From the NCBI GenBank assembly GCA_030694985.1, contig JAUYTV010000009.1, positions 1-64,000 on the forward strand: 64,000 bases of DNA, in the 5' to 3' direction. Made by a program: the position numbers and the translations under genes. The stretch comes from Methanoregula sp. GTDB taxonomy: Archaea > Halobacteriota > Methanomicrobia > Methanomicrobiales > Methanospirillaceae. The stretch's first letter is position 1. Each line of letters begins with the position of its first letter. Positions 17,034 to 26,065 of this stretch are shown here, piece by piece. Under the pieces are notes generated by a model, which was not told where the DNA came from, did no database searches, and saw nothing but the letters and a program-made list of their open reading frames with translations.

Positions 17034-18566
17034 ATGGATATCTCGGATAATATCAGGGATATTGAAGAGACCGTTGGACGGTTATCGCGGGTACAGAAGA
17101 TCCTGCTTGGCACTGATGGCTCTGTTACGCAACTGCTGGAGTCGATCACGGGACACCCCGTTACGGTTAAGACGCTCGTGCAGGAGATTGTCCCCGCAGA
17201 TGCAGAGACCGCAGACCGGGTGGATGTTCGCGTGGGCGATCCGGTAAATCACCGTGTGGTCGAACTACGGGACAACGTGACAAACGAAATGCTGATCTAT
17301 GCGATATCCGAGACCCCGGTCGAGCGGTTGTCTCCTGCATTTAAAACCGACCTGTTGATGGCCGATATTCCAATCGGAAAGATCATAAAACAACATCATA
17401 TCGAGGCACGGCGCGAGATTATCTCTGCCCGTGTATCAGAAGCCACAAAAGAGACCCGCAGGATCTTCTCCATCTGCCCTCATGAACCCGTGCTCAGTCG
17501 CCAGTACCAGATCATCCACAACCACAAGCCCCTGATCTTCATCGAGGAGCAGTTCCCGTACAACCAGTTTCTTGATGAACGCAGGATCGTGGTCAACACC
17601 CCATCCCGGATCCATGTAAGCCTGATCGATATGCATGGCGGTTTAAGAAGAGTGGATGGCGGGATTGGTATCACGCTCGATGAACCGGCGATATTACTTG
17701 AAGCGCAGCAGAGCCCGGATATCCGTATAACTGGTTGCGATACTGCCACAAAGGAGCGGGTGAGCGGAATTGCTTTAGAGGTACTCCGGCAGATCCATGC
17801 CGGAGCCGGAGTTTCCATCACGGTTCGATCCCTCTACCCGGCTCATACCGGTCTTGGGAGCGGTTCGCAGCTGGCGCTTGCCACCGCCCGTGCGTGCTGC
17901 GAACTCTATGGCAAAAATCTGCCGGTGACAGAGCTTGCACAGATGGCAGGTCGTGGCGGCACATCAGGTATCGGGACAGCGGCCTTTGAATACGGGGGTT
18001 TCATCATCGATGGAGGACACCGTTTCGGGTCTGATGGTGATAAAAGAGATTTCAGGCCGTCATCGGCATCGCGGGGCATACATCCACCACCAGTCATCGC
18101 CCGCCATGACTTTCCAAAAGACTGGAAGATCCTGCTTGCCACACCGGACTTACCGGCAGGAGCGAGCGGGGCGATGGAGGCAGACATCTTCCGTAACCAC
18201 TGCCCGGTTTCCCTCAGTGAGGTGCAGGCGCTCTGTCACGAAGTGCTGATGCGGATGCTGCCCGGTATCGTGGAGCAGGATCTCGAAATGTTCGGCTCAT
18301 CGATCAACACGGTCCAGTCTCTCGGGTTCAAGAAAGTGGAGCTTGGCCTCCAGCCACCAGAAGTAACCGGGCTCCTTGAGGTTATGCGGTCTGCCGGGGC
18401 TGCCGGGGCGGGTATGAGTTCGTTTGGGCCAACCGTTTATGCAGTCGGGGAGTCCGGCATGAACGCGATCGGGCAGGCTGCACAGTCGTTCATGAAGGAG
18501 ACGGGAGGGGGTACTACGCTCATTACCACGGCCCGGAACAGCGGGGCGGTTATCCGGGTAGCGTAA
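17034..18566 (+). CDS. Chorismate lyase-like / RFAP (RFHP) synthase fusion, methanopterin biosynthesis
   Basis: A 510-aa two-domain protein. Residues 1-170 match the chorismate pyruvate-lyase-like DUF98 family (LLGTDGSVTQLLESITGHPV, then AISETPVERL and IGKIIKQHHIEARREI). Residues 183-510 match beta-ribofuranosylaminobenzene 5'-phosphate synthase, a GHMP-kinase-fold enzyme (TPSRIHVSLIDMHGGLRRVDGG; the glycine-rich YPAHTGLGSGSQLALA loop at 268-283; RGGTSGIGTAAFEYGGF). The second domain joins PRPP to a benzoate, releasing CO2, as the first committed arylation step of methanopterin. The first domain would make 4-hydroxybenzoate from chorismate, the substrate reported for methanogens. Fusion suggests channelling of the intermediate. 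In most methanogens the two are separate genes. Start ATG at 17034; the gene stands alone. Confidence 0.9.
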   Translation: MDISDNIRDIEETVGRLSRVQKILLGTDGSVTQLLESITGHPVTVKTLVQEIVPADAETADRVDVRVGDPVNHRVVELRDNVTNEMLIYAISETPVERLSPAFKTDLLMADIPIGKIIKQHHIEARREIISARVSEATKETRRIFSICPHEPVLSRQYQIIHNHKPLIFIEEQFPYNQFLDERRIVVNTPSRIHVSLIDMHGGLRRVDGGIGITLDEPAILLEAQQSPDIRITGCDTATKERVSGIALEVLRQIHAGAGVSITVRSLYPAHTGLGSGSQLALATARACCELYGKNLPVTELAQMAGRGGTSGIGTAAFEYGGFIIDGGHRFGSDGDKRDFRPSSASRGIHPPPVIARHDFPKDWKILLATPDLPAGASGAMEADIFRNHCPVSLSEVQALCHEVLMRMLPGIVEQDLEMFGSSINTVQSLGFKKVELGLQPPEVTGLLEVMRSAGAAGAGMSSFGPTVYAVGESGMNAIGQAAQSFMKETGGGTTLITTARNSGAVIRVA

Positions 18567-18627
18567 ACGGAAGCAGCTTTTTTTACTTCCAAAATTCCGG
18601 CCCGTAAATTTTTAAAAAAAAAATGGG

Positions 18628-20202
18628 TCAGGCCGGGTTTACTTCTGCAAACCATTTCCTGATCACGAGCGAGGCTGGTTTTTCCCGTACAGAGGATGAT
18701 TTCTCAAATGAGTACTTCGGGTTGAACCCGGGCTCTATCCAGTAACCCCAGGTGTACACACCACCAAGCCACGGCTCATCACGGGTGGACTTAAAAAACG
18801 CCTCATAGAGGTCTGCCTGTCCGATGAGATCCTGTTGGACAGAGGGGGCAGTTGCCATGGGTTCAAACCAGGCCTGTGCTGCCGCATGATCCCGGCTCTG
18901 GAAGGGGAGCAGGAAGATGAGCGGTTTTTTGTACTTTGCGTACAGGGGATCGAACTGCTTCCGGTTGAACCTGTCCATAGCCGCTTCAAGCTCCGGAAGG
19001 GACGGTCGTTCCTGATCCGAGAACCGGTTATAATAGTATATCGTGATGACATCGAGATCGTCTGCCCACGGAACCTGCGAGGCATGATCTGACCATTCAC
19101 TGGTAAAGAGCACCTGCGTCAGCTTCCCGTGATACACAGTCCGTACATTGGCAATCAGCTTACGCCACCGCTGTTCGTTGGCCGGGATCATTGCCCCATC
19201 GATCTGTTTCCCGAGCGCGAGCATCTCGATATTGTGCTTCTCTGCGATCTGCGCAGATTTCTGCATGAAAGATCCGAACTGTACAAACCAGCGATCCCAG
19301 TACGCATTGGCTTCCGGGTCGGAGGGGTTCTTTGAGAGCCGATCGGCCATCTCCTGCACGGTCTTTTGGCCCTGCGTCCACTTGTTCTCCTGGTATTTCA
19401 TGTACGCATCGTTGTCGGTCGATGGATACTCACCCGGCATGACGGTCCACTCAAGCTCCGTATATAGTGTAAATTTCAGTCCGCGCTTGTGGGCGGCGTC
19501 AGCCATCAACCCGATCGAGCTTTCATCCGCAGCACCCCAGAGCCCGACTGCTGCCTCATCAACGATCTCAGGAGCAGATGTATTTGCGTACGCCCAGTAA
19601 TAGTCATACGCAACCCACTCTCCGCCATCCTCTTTCATCGCATCGTACGTGTTCCAGAGATTGCCGGACTTAGCTGCGGCTGGAATATTTCCACCGCCAT
19701 CCATGATCGCGTGGCCTTTCTGGAATTGCGGCTTACGGACCATTGGGGTGTCCGTCCATGGGGCACCGGCTCTCAGCGAAGTGTTCGCAGAAAGGGTTTT
19801 TACCATATCCGCAGTGACCTTCCCCCCGGAAGAGAACGAGTACCGGATCTCGTCACCGGCCGTAATCCCGATACCGTTGTGCCGGTAGTAATAATCCGTA
19901 ACTTTCTCCATGGGGTACTGCTGCCCGTTGAGCGTGAGGGTTACCGGTTCCTTCGTAGCCGGGACCGAGGCTTCGACCGGGACAAAAAGCCGCGTCCCGG
20001 TTGCTACAGCAGGCACTTTTCCGTACTCCGGCTGCTGCGCAAAGGGTAGCGAGCTGATCCCCGGCGTTTGTCCCGGTACGGGGCACCACGGGGGCTGCGG
20101 CCACGGGCCGGCCGGTGGGCAGAAGCCAACCGCCGCCATGCCGATCGTTCCGACAACAATAACGGCGATCAGTAAAAGGATGATCTTTACTGCAACATGC
20201 AT
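18628..20202 (-). CDS. Secreted TIM-barrel glycoside hydrolase-like protein
   Basis: A 524-aa protein exported by a single N-terminal hydrophobic segment (HVAVKIILLLIAVIVVGTIG), followed by a Pro-rich linker and a beta-rich segment (60-130). The main part (from about 150) has the alternating strands and helices of a TIM barrel with motifs such as AADESSIGLMADAAHKRGLK, YTELEW, DDLDVITIYYYNRFSD and GGVYTWGYW. This is reminiscent of GH113-like or related glycosidase barrels. I cannot assign catalytic residues with certainty. It ends with a conserved SLVIRKWF-type helix. I place the start at the ATG at 20202; a GTG five codons upstream is possible. It probably acts at the cell surface on polysaccharide. 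Confidence 0.6.
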   Translation of the reverse strand: MHVAVKIILLLIAVIVVGTIGMAAVGFCPPAGPWPQPPWCPVPGQTPGISSLPFAQQPEYGKVPAVATGTRLFVPVEASVPATKEPVTLTLNGQQYPMEKVTDYYYRHNGIGITAGDEIRYSFSSGGKVTADMVKTLSANTSLRAGAPWTDTPMVRKPQFQKGHAIMDGGGNIPAAAKSGNLWNTYDAMKEDGGEWVAYDYYWAYANTSAPEIVDEAAVGLWGAADESSIGLMADAAHKRGLKFTLYTELEWTVMPGEYPSTDNDAYMKYQENKWTQGQKTVQEMADRLSKNPSDPEANAYWDRWFVQFGSFMQKSAQIAEKHNIEMLALGKQIDGAMIPANEQRWRKLIANVRTVYHGKLTQVLFTSEWSDHASQVPWADDLDVITIYYYNRFSDQERPSLPELEAAMDRFNRKQFDPLYAKYKKPLIFLLPFQSRDHAAAQAWFEPMATAPSVQQDLIGQADLYEAFFKSTRDEPWLGGVYTWGYWIEPGFNPKYSFEKSSSVREKPASLVIRKWFAEVNPA

Positions 20203-20246
20203 GGAGAAGACCTGCACTTCGTTAAAATAAATGAATTGTGATCGGT

Positions 20247-21137
20247 TTATTTCCCGATCTTGACCAGCATCTCTTCAAGCGACGGGTACCGGGAATCTAT
20301 CTTCTCAACCTTGCCTCCCGCTTCACCGATAAGGCCGGTACATTCGTTGAGCTCTGCCATATTTTCCGCATCACACACAAAGAGTCCCTCTTCCTGCCTG
20401 TAGGTTTTGGAGTGCCCGATGAGTGCCCCTGCATCCTTAATTGAGAAGAAGATCGCGTACGTAAGAGTGCCAAACTGCTCGCGCAGCTCTTTCATGGTGC
20501 CAAAGGCCACCACCTTCCCGCGCTTTAAGATCATCACCTTGTCACAGATCGCTTCCACCTGGTAGAGGTTATGCGCCGAGAGAACGATCGTCTTTCCCTC
20601 CTTTTTTAACGTGCGCAGGTAATCGGCAATGAACCGTGAGGTCATCGGGTCAAGACCGCTTGTGGCTTCATCATAGACAAGGAAACCGGGTTCATGGATA
20701 AGCGACCGGGCGATCGCTGTTTTGCGCTTCATCCCTTTTGAGAACTCTCCCAGTTTTTTGCCATCCGTTTCGAGCGAGAGCGCGGCAAAGAGCTGGTTCG
20801 ACCGGATGCGGATCTCCTGCGGGGAGAGCCCGTAAATCTCGCCAAAGAATGCGAGATAGTTCTCGGCAGTCATCGTCTCGTAGAGCCGGGATTCCTCAGG
20901 AAGGTACCCCAGATTCTCTTTAAGCGCAACCGGGTTTTTCACCACATCGATATCATTGATAAAAAGTTCTCCTGATGTGGGGGCAATCAGTCCCGAAATG
21001 ATCTTGAGCAGCGTGGTCTTGCCGGCCCCATTGTGCCCGATAATCCCGAAGATCTCACCGTCTTCAAACTCGAAGCTGACACCGTCCAGTGCCATAAAAC
21101 CATCAAAGTTTTTTAAGATATTGCGGCCGGTTATCAT
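20247..21137 (-). CDS. ABC transporter ATP-binding protein (ABC-2 type)
   Basis: A 296-aa cytoplasmic ATPase. Walker A is GHNGAGKTT at 34-42, the Q-loop region is NLGYLPEESRLYETMTAENY, the signature is FSKGMKRKTAIA (a KGM-type signature common in ABC-2 importers/exporters) and Walker B is FLVYDEATSGLDP. A C-terminal extension (210-296) is a regulatory or dimer region. It is transcribed divergently from two permease genes starting at 21433 and 23235; by family habit these three make one ABC-2 transporter. ATG at 21137. The substrate is unknown. Confidence 0.92.
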   Translation of the reverse strand: MITGRNILKNFDGFMALDGVSFEFEDGEIFGIIGHNGAGKTTLLKIISGLIAPTSGELFINDIDVVKNPVALKENLGYLPEESRLYETMTAENYLAFFGEIYGLSPQEIRIRSNQLFAALSLETDGKKLGEFSKGMKRKTAIARSLIHEPGFLVYDEATSGLDPMTSRFIADYLRTLKKEGKTIVLSAHNLYQVEAICDKVMILKRGKVVAFGTMKELREQFGTLTYAIFFSIKDAGALIGHSKTYRQEEGLFVCDAENMAELNECTGLIGEAGGKVEKIDSRYPSLEEMLVKIGK

Positions 21138-21329
21138 GCGTGACTGCCTTTTTAATCAAATGTGTGTGGAATCAAAGATATAGATTGGGATGGGGGCACC
21201 TGGTAGTGAAACTGGTGTTTGATGCCCCACAGACTTTTTTATTTTTAAACCGGTGGAACAATGGAGATTTTTTAGTTGCGGTTCTCCCTCTTTATGAGCG
21301 CGCAAACCGGAATTATCCTGTCAGCACCG

Positions 21330-21359
21330 AGTACTATTTGAACGATACCAAATACTACT
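21330..21359. promoter_or_regulatory. Inverted repeat upstream of the ABC-2 permease genes
   Basis: AGTACTATTTG (21330-21340), eight bases, then CAAATACTACT (21349-21359); the arms match at 10 of 11 positions. It lies 74 bp upstream of the first permease ATG and about 190 bp from the divergent ATPase start. It could be a repressor site, or a hairpin if transcribed. No other structure is visible in 21138-21432. Confidence 0.45.
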
Positions 21360-21432
21360 CTGTACTAAAACTTCCGCTGGTGTAACTGTATCTTTGCATT
21401 GCAGGAGAACCATTAAGGAGCCATACAAAAAC

Positions 21433-23238
21433 ATGGGCAGGCTTACCGACATCTTGACCATCGCGCGATGGGAAGTAAAGAAATCCTTTACCATGATGAG
21501 CCGGGAGGTACTGCCGTTTGCCGTTATTCTCTTCGTGCTGCTGGTAGCAGTTACCGGGTTTGCTGCCCAGAGCGGTATGCACTTGCAGGATGGCATGTAT
21601 GAAGTGGGCGTGGATGATCCACAGATTGCAGAGTTGATCGCAAGCGATGCCCGGTTCTCAGTGTACCAGACGGATGCGGCCACTCTTGGAAAGAACCGGA
21701 ATGCATTTGATTTAGTCATCATTAACGGGCAGTTGTATAACAGCCAGACAGAACGGGCAAAAGCGGCACAGAAAACACTCGAACGCGATTATGCCAAATA
21801 CGTCAACACAGTCTACAACCGGGAGACGGATCTCTTTGCCGCATACCCGCTCTGGATCGATGTGCAGACCGTAAAAAGCGAACTCACCTTCTTATCCACC
21901 CAGTCAGGCCAGTATGTTCAGGCAGCTCCCAGCCGAAAAGCACCGGTGCCTGAAGGAGAGATAAGCAATGTCCCCACACCTTCACCCGCACTGGATTTTA
22001 CCAAAGAGGAACTAAGGCAGGAACTGGTTAAGACCAATGCAAAGAACACCCAGATCTCGCGCTACACTGAAGTCCTCTCTTCTGAAAGCACGATGGGCCG
22101 GTTCAAGACCCCGTCACAGCTCTCGCCTCCGCTGCCGTTTGATTCGATCATCCTTGTCTTTGTCTTCATCTTCCCGCTCTACTTTACCTCGCAGTTCTTC
22201 ATGATGAGCATCATGAACGAGCGCATTGAACGCAAAGGCGAAGTCCTGCTCTCAACACCTGTTGCATCCTCTTCAATCATCCTTGGAAAGATGATTCCCT
22301 ATTTCATCGGGATGGTTGCCATCTGTGCCGCGCTCACGCTCTACGTACGGGCGCCACTGATCATCATTCTCCCCCTCATACCGGTCATCATATTCTTCCT
22401 TGCAAATGCGCTCCTGATAGGCATGCTCTCGCGCAGTTTTAAAGAACTCTCGTTCATCTCGATCTTCTTCTCGACAGTTGCTACCTCGTACCTGTTCTTT
22501 CCCAGCATCTTTGCAAACGTGCACGTCATCTCCCTCATATCCCCGCTGACGCTGATCGTCCTCTCGGTACAAGGCGCTCCCTGGACGGTCACCGACTACC
22601 TCTACTCCACTTCCCTCTTCTGGCTGACCGGAGCGGTGCTCTTCTATATCGGGATGAAGAACTTCAAAGAAGAGCGGCTCTTTTCAGAAAAACGGCTCCT
22701 GCCACGGTTCCGCGAGTTCCTCTCAGAGATCATGAACCGCCAGCACCCGTTTCTCTCTGTCTTTTTACTGACCGGGTTTACCATACCGTTTGTGTTCATG
22801 GTGCAGCTGATGAGCCTCACGCTCTTTTTTAACCTGCCCATGCCGTATTCACTTGTACTGCTCCTCATCTTTGCCGCACTGGTTGAGGAATGTGCAAAAG
22901 CAATCGGTATCTATACCCTCTTTGCCCAGGATCCGTCTTTTCTCACATGGAAGAACCTGCTCGCTGCCTGCGCTGCAACCGCTATCGGATTTCTGGTTGC
23001 TGAGAAACTGCTCCTCTTCATCACGCTGGCCCAGATCAGCGAATCGATCTTTGGCAGTATCCTTTTCCTGTCGTTAGGGGTACTCTGGATGCCGCTGCTC
23101 CTGCACTTTGTTGGTGTGCTAATCGTTGCGTGTTCGCTGAAGTTCTGGGGCAGAAAGGGTTTGGTTATCGGGATTGTGCTTGCCACTGTGGTACACTGCC
23201 TGTATAACCTCTACTTTATCCTGGGGTGGATTGGATGA
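21433..23238 (+). CDS. ABC-2 permease fused to a PrsW-type intramembrane protease domain
   Basis: A 601-aa membrane protein. Residues 1-400 are an ABC-2-type permease: an N-terminal cytosolic and TM region (WEVKKSFTMM, then a helix at about 25-45), a large extracellular domain (to about 235), then five to six helices including NERIERKGEVLLSTPVAS, the coupling-helix segment of the family. Residues 435-601 carry additional helices with E485-E486-x2-K489 (LVEECAK) and H588-x3-N592 (VVHCLYN), the catalytic signature of PrsW glutamic-type intramembrane proteases. I start at the ATG at 21433, preceded by AAGGAG. The C-terminal TGA overlaps the start of the second permease. Such a fusion suggests that transport and membrane proteolysis are coupled. 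Confidence 0.8.
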   Translation: MGRLTDILTIARWEVKKSFTMMSREVLPFAVILFVLLVAVTGFAAQSGMHLQDGMYEVGVDDPQIAELIASDARFSVYQTDAATLGKNRNAFDLVIINGQLYNSQTERAKAAQKTLERDYAKYVNTVYNRETDLFAAYPLWIDVQTVKSELTFLSTQSGQYVQAAPSRKAPVPEGEISNVPTPSPALDFTKEELRQELVKTNAKNTQISRYTEVLSSESTMGRFKTPSQLSPPLPFDSIILVFVFIFPLYFTSQFFMMSIMNERIERKGEVLLSTPVASSSIILGKMIPYFIGMVAICAALTLYVRAPLIIILPLIPVIIFFLANALLIGMLSRSFKELSFISIFFSTVATSYLFFPSIFANVHVISLISPLTLIVLSVQGAPWTVTDYLYSTSLFWLTGAVLFYIGMKNFKEERLFSEKRLLPRFREFLSEIMNRQHPFLSVFLLTGFTIPFVFMVQLMSLTLFFNLPMPYSLVLLLIFAALVEECAKAIGIYTLFAQDPSFLTWKNLLAACAATAIGFLVAEKLLLFITLAQISESIFGSILFLSLGVLWMPLLLHFVGVLIVACSLKFWGRKGLVIGIVLATVVHCLYNLYFILGWIG

Positions 23239-24314
23239 AAGCACGTCACTTGTCAATCATTGCAAAGAAAGAATTCCGGGGACTGTTCAATGAGCGCACG
23301 ATCCTGCTTGCCATCCTGCTCCAGCTCTTCATTGCCATGTTCTCATCGTTTCTCATGGTCGGGCTCACCTCCATGTACGATCCCTCCTCGCTCTCCAAGT
23401 ATTCGCGGCATAAGTACAACATCGCCTATGCAGGCAATGATTCAGCAGTGCTTAAATATCTCGAGAGCAGCCCGGACTTCCGGGTCTACTCTATGGATCT
23501 CTCTACCGGGGTTGCCGCGTTAAAAGAGCGAAAACTTTCAGCGGTGATCTACGTACCCGATACCTCCCCGGCAGCAGAAGAGCCGGTCAAGATCACGCTC
23601 TATACGCTTACTAATGATCTCCAGAGTGCGATTGTCGATGTGAAACTCAAGGATATTTTCTTGAAATACGAAAAGGATCTTCGTCTGATACGCGTAGACC
23701 GGCTCAGTGAACTACCGATCCCGATACAGGTCCCAAAAACCACCGGGGGCGGGGACTTCTACGAGTTCGTGTATGGGCTCTTGATTCCCCTGCTGGTCTT
23801 TATGCCGGCGATCATTGCATCCGCACTTGTCATTGATCTGATCACCGAGGAGTACCAGCATGAGACCTTAGAGACCCTGATCTCAACTCCGGTTACTTTC
23901 TCTGAGATGGTCTGGGGAAAAGTGCTGGCCTGTGAACTGCTGGTGCCGATCCAGGCCGGGGCGTGGCTGCTGCTCTTAATGGTTAATGGCATTGCGATCG
24001 AAAACGCCGGGCTGATCCTGCTGCAGGTTGTGGTCACCTCACTGATCCTGATCCTGCTTGGCGCCCTCACTGCGCTACACTACCGCGAGCGGACGGCAGC
24101 ACAGTTCATCTTTTCCACTGCACTCGTGGTAGTAATTCTCTTTGTACTGGCACTGCCCTCAAACCCGCTCAACATCCTCACCCGGCTTGCGGTCGGTACA
24201 GCCGGTCCAGAGCAATGGCTGGTACTTGCGGCAACCGGGGGTATCATCATTATTCTTGGGTACCTGACCCAGAAATATGCCGAAAAAGTCGGGAAATCGC
24301 ATCATACGGGATGA
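23235..24314 (+). CDS. ABC-2 type permease, second subunit
   Basis: A 359-aa integral membrane protein. The N-terminal helix lies after KEFRGLFNERTILLA, followed by a large extracellular domain of about 130 residues, then five helices from about residue 175. ITEEYQHETLETLISTPVTF is the typical ABC-2 coupling segment (compare NERIERKGEVLLSTPVAS in the first subunit). ATG at 23235 overlaps the first permease's TGA. It presumably heterodimerises with the upstream permease and is energised by the divergent ATPase. It lacks the EExxK/HxxxN protease motifs. Confidence 0.88.
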   Translation: MKARHLSIIAKKEFRGLFNERTILLAILLQLFIAMFSSFLMVGLTSMYDPSSLSKYSRHKYNIAYAGNDSAVLKYLESSPDFRVYSMDLSTGVAALKERKLSAVIYVPDTSPAAEEPVKITLYTLTNDLQSAIVDVKLKDIFLKYEKDLRLIRVDRLSELPIPIQVPKTTGGGDFYEFVYGLLIPLLVFMPAIIASALVIDLITEEYQHETLETLISTPVTFSEMVWGKVLACELLVPIQAGAWLLLLMVNGIAIENAGLILLQVVVTSLILILLGALTALHYRERTAAQFIFSTALVVVILFVLALPSNPLNILTRLAVGTAGPEQWLVLAATGGIIIILGYLTQKYAEKVGKSHHTG

Positions 24315-24430
24315 TGATTAAACCTTTTTTTCATCCTCTTAATGACGAAAAAATGATCGCAGACGGGGAGCATAAGGCAGGTTTACACTTCCCGTTCATT
24401 TCCGGTTCTGGAGTTTTAAAAAAAGGATAG

Positions 24431-24907
24431 TTACATGGATGATGTGATCATCGGTTGATCAATGGCTTTGTAGGTTTTTCCTGCGGTGGTCACAAAGACC
24501 TCGACCCGGTCATTTCCCCTGCTTCCCTGTATCACCAGTTCATCTCCGCGCCGTGGTTTTCGCTGGCCGTCATTCAGGTACTGCTGTATGACCTGCCCAT
24601 CAGATCGGGTTACTCTCATCATAACATTCTGAACATAGATCTCTCCTTTCCCACCATTATAAAGCAGGCGAAGAGAAAAGTCAGGACGTTCCTTGGTTAG
24701 CTGGAGGTCAACAAACTGTTCAGGGGGCAGCGTATCAACTGCGATGGGAGTTGCCACAACCGTTGCAATGGAGGAAGTTACCGTAGAGGGAATTTGTGTT
24801 GGAATGTCCACAGGTTTGATCTCAGCCTGTGTGGGACTCGTGCAACCCGCTGAGAGCGCACAGAGCATGAGCACGAATGCGGTCAGCAGGAACAGGGTGC
24901 TTTTCAT
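24431..24907 (-). CDS. Predicted lipoprotein, unknown
   Basis: A 158-aa protein with a 21-residue signal segment ending in lipobox LSAGC (C22). A Thr/Pro/Ser-rich spacer of about 35 residues precedes a compact domain (60-150) containing LLYNGGKGEIYVQNVMMRV, which looks like an immunoglobulin-like or transthyretin-like strand pattern. I do not recognise the family. It would be attached to the outside of the cell membrane. It is convergent with the ABC permeases. Confidence 0.7.
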   Translation of the reverse strand: MKSTLFLLTAFVLMLCALSAGCTSPTQAEIKPVDIPTQIPSTVTSSIATVVATPIAVDTLPPEQFVDLQLTKERPDFSLRLLYNGGKGEIYVQNVMMRVTRSDGQVIQQYLNDGQRKPRRGDELVIQGSRGNDRVEVFVTTAGKTYKAIDQPMITSSM

Positions 24908-25098
24908 GGTGATTGCTTTAAATTTGAATATATTTCTGATTTGTGCTCGGAAATGGTGCCACTACAAACCTGCCCATCCATGCATTATTTTTCCTTATCG
25001 CACACTTATGGGTGGGAAAAATGCATAAAATGACAGGAAAGAACAGTTAAATTAAAAAGGACACCCGGATTAACGTTATGTATCAGGAGTAACAGGGA

Positions 25099-25707
25099 AT
25101 GTTCTGTCCTAAATGTGGAAAAGAGACCGATGCATCGGGAAAATTCTGCCAGTGGTGCGGCTCAGATAACGCATCTCTTCCGGCAAAGCCCGTCATCGTT
25201 CCAGAAGAGATTGAGGGGCCCGAAATCGGGGTGTATGCAGGTCTCGGGCGGAGGTTTATTGCGTTTATTGTCGATATAATCCTCATCCTTCTTATTGGAA
25301 TTGTCACTATCACGTTCTTCTCATTGACAAACGGGATAAAATATGCATATTACCTCTCTGCCCAGAATGCGCCGATCTCTCAACTCACTGAGGCAGGCAC
25401 GGCAGATGCGGCACTCGCCCCCATCGTTGCTGCGCTTGGGATGCTCATCATTGTGATCCCGTGGGTATACTTTGCCGGGTTCGAGTCATCCCGCAGCCAG
25501 GCAACGCCCGGTAAAGTGCTGATGCGCATCATGGTGACCGATATGGAGGGCAACAAACCCACGTTTGCCCGGGTTACGCTCCGCCACTTTGGGAAATTTA
25601 TCTCGGCACTGATCATCTTTATCGGGTTTTTGATGATCGGGTTCACCAAGAAGCGGCAGGGGCTCCATGACAAGATTGGCCGATGCCTCGTGCTCCTTGA
25701 GGACTGA
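25099..25707 (+). CDS. Zinc-ribbon RDD-family membrane protein
   Basis: A 202-aa protein. An N-terminal zinc ribbon (C3-x2-C6, C17-x2-C20) is followed by an RDD domain: LGRRFIAFIVDIILILL at about 50-66 (first helix with the arginine-aspartate pair), a second pair of helices at 95-125, and the C-terminal RVTLRHFGKFI and RQGLHDKIGRCLV segments. RDD proteins are small membrane proteins of poorly known transport or regulatory function; the zinc-ribbon fusion is frequent in archaea. Start ATG with a CAGGAGTAACAGGG leader. Confidence 0.88.
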   Translation: MFCPKCGKETDASGKFCQWCGSDNASLPAKPVIVPEEIEGPEIGVYAGLGRRFIAFIVDIILILLIGIVTITFFSLTNGIKYAYYLSAQNAPISQLTEAGTADAALAPIVAALGMLIIVIPWVYFAGFESSRSQATPGKVLMRIMVTDMEGNKPTFARVTLRHFGKFISALIIFIGFLMIGFTKKRQGLHDKIGRCLVLLED

Positions 25708-25810
25708 ATCATTCCCTATAAGAATCCAATCATTTTTCACTGATAAAACAGTTTTTCAATGGCTTTTTTTTAAAGGTAATGTCTGATATCAGACCCTTAT
25801 AAAAAAATTG

Positions 25811-26065
25811 TTATTTGTACCGGATCTTCAGGCCGAGCAGCACAAGGATCAGGATAAACGTGATCCCATTTGCCGCAATAACGGGCAGTGACTCCATCCA
25901 GAACCCATAACAGATCCAGAGAAGTATTCCGGCTGCAAGAAGAATGAGCATGGCAAGCGAGAGATCCCTTGTCTCCTTAAGCTTCCACGCCCGCACTACC
26001 TGCGGTACAAACGCAGTCGTTGTGAGGATGCCGGCGATATAACCAACGATAACGATGGTATCCAT
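25811..26065 (-). CDS. SemiSWEET/PQ-loop sugar transporter
   Basis: An 84-aa three-helix membrane protein. AFVPQVVRAWKLKETRDLS is the PQ-loop with the conserved proline-glutamine of SemiSWEET transporters; helices lie at about 6-24, 36-56 and 60-80. Dimers form a sugar uniporter. The ATG at 26065 is clear. A dyad overlapping a TATA-like box lies 27-51 bp upstream. Confidence 0.87.
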   Translation of the reverse strand: MDTIVIVGYIAGILTTTAFVPQVVRAWKLKETRDLSLAMLILLAAGILLWICYGFWMESLPVIAANGITFILILVLLGLKIRYK

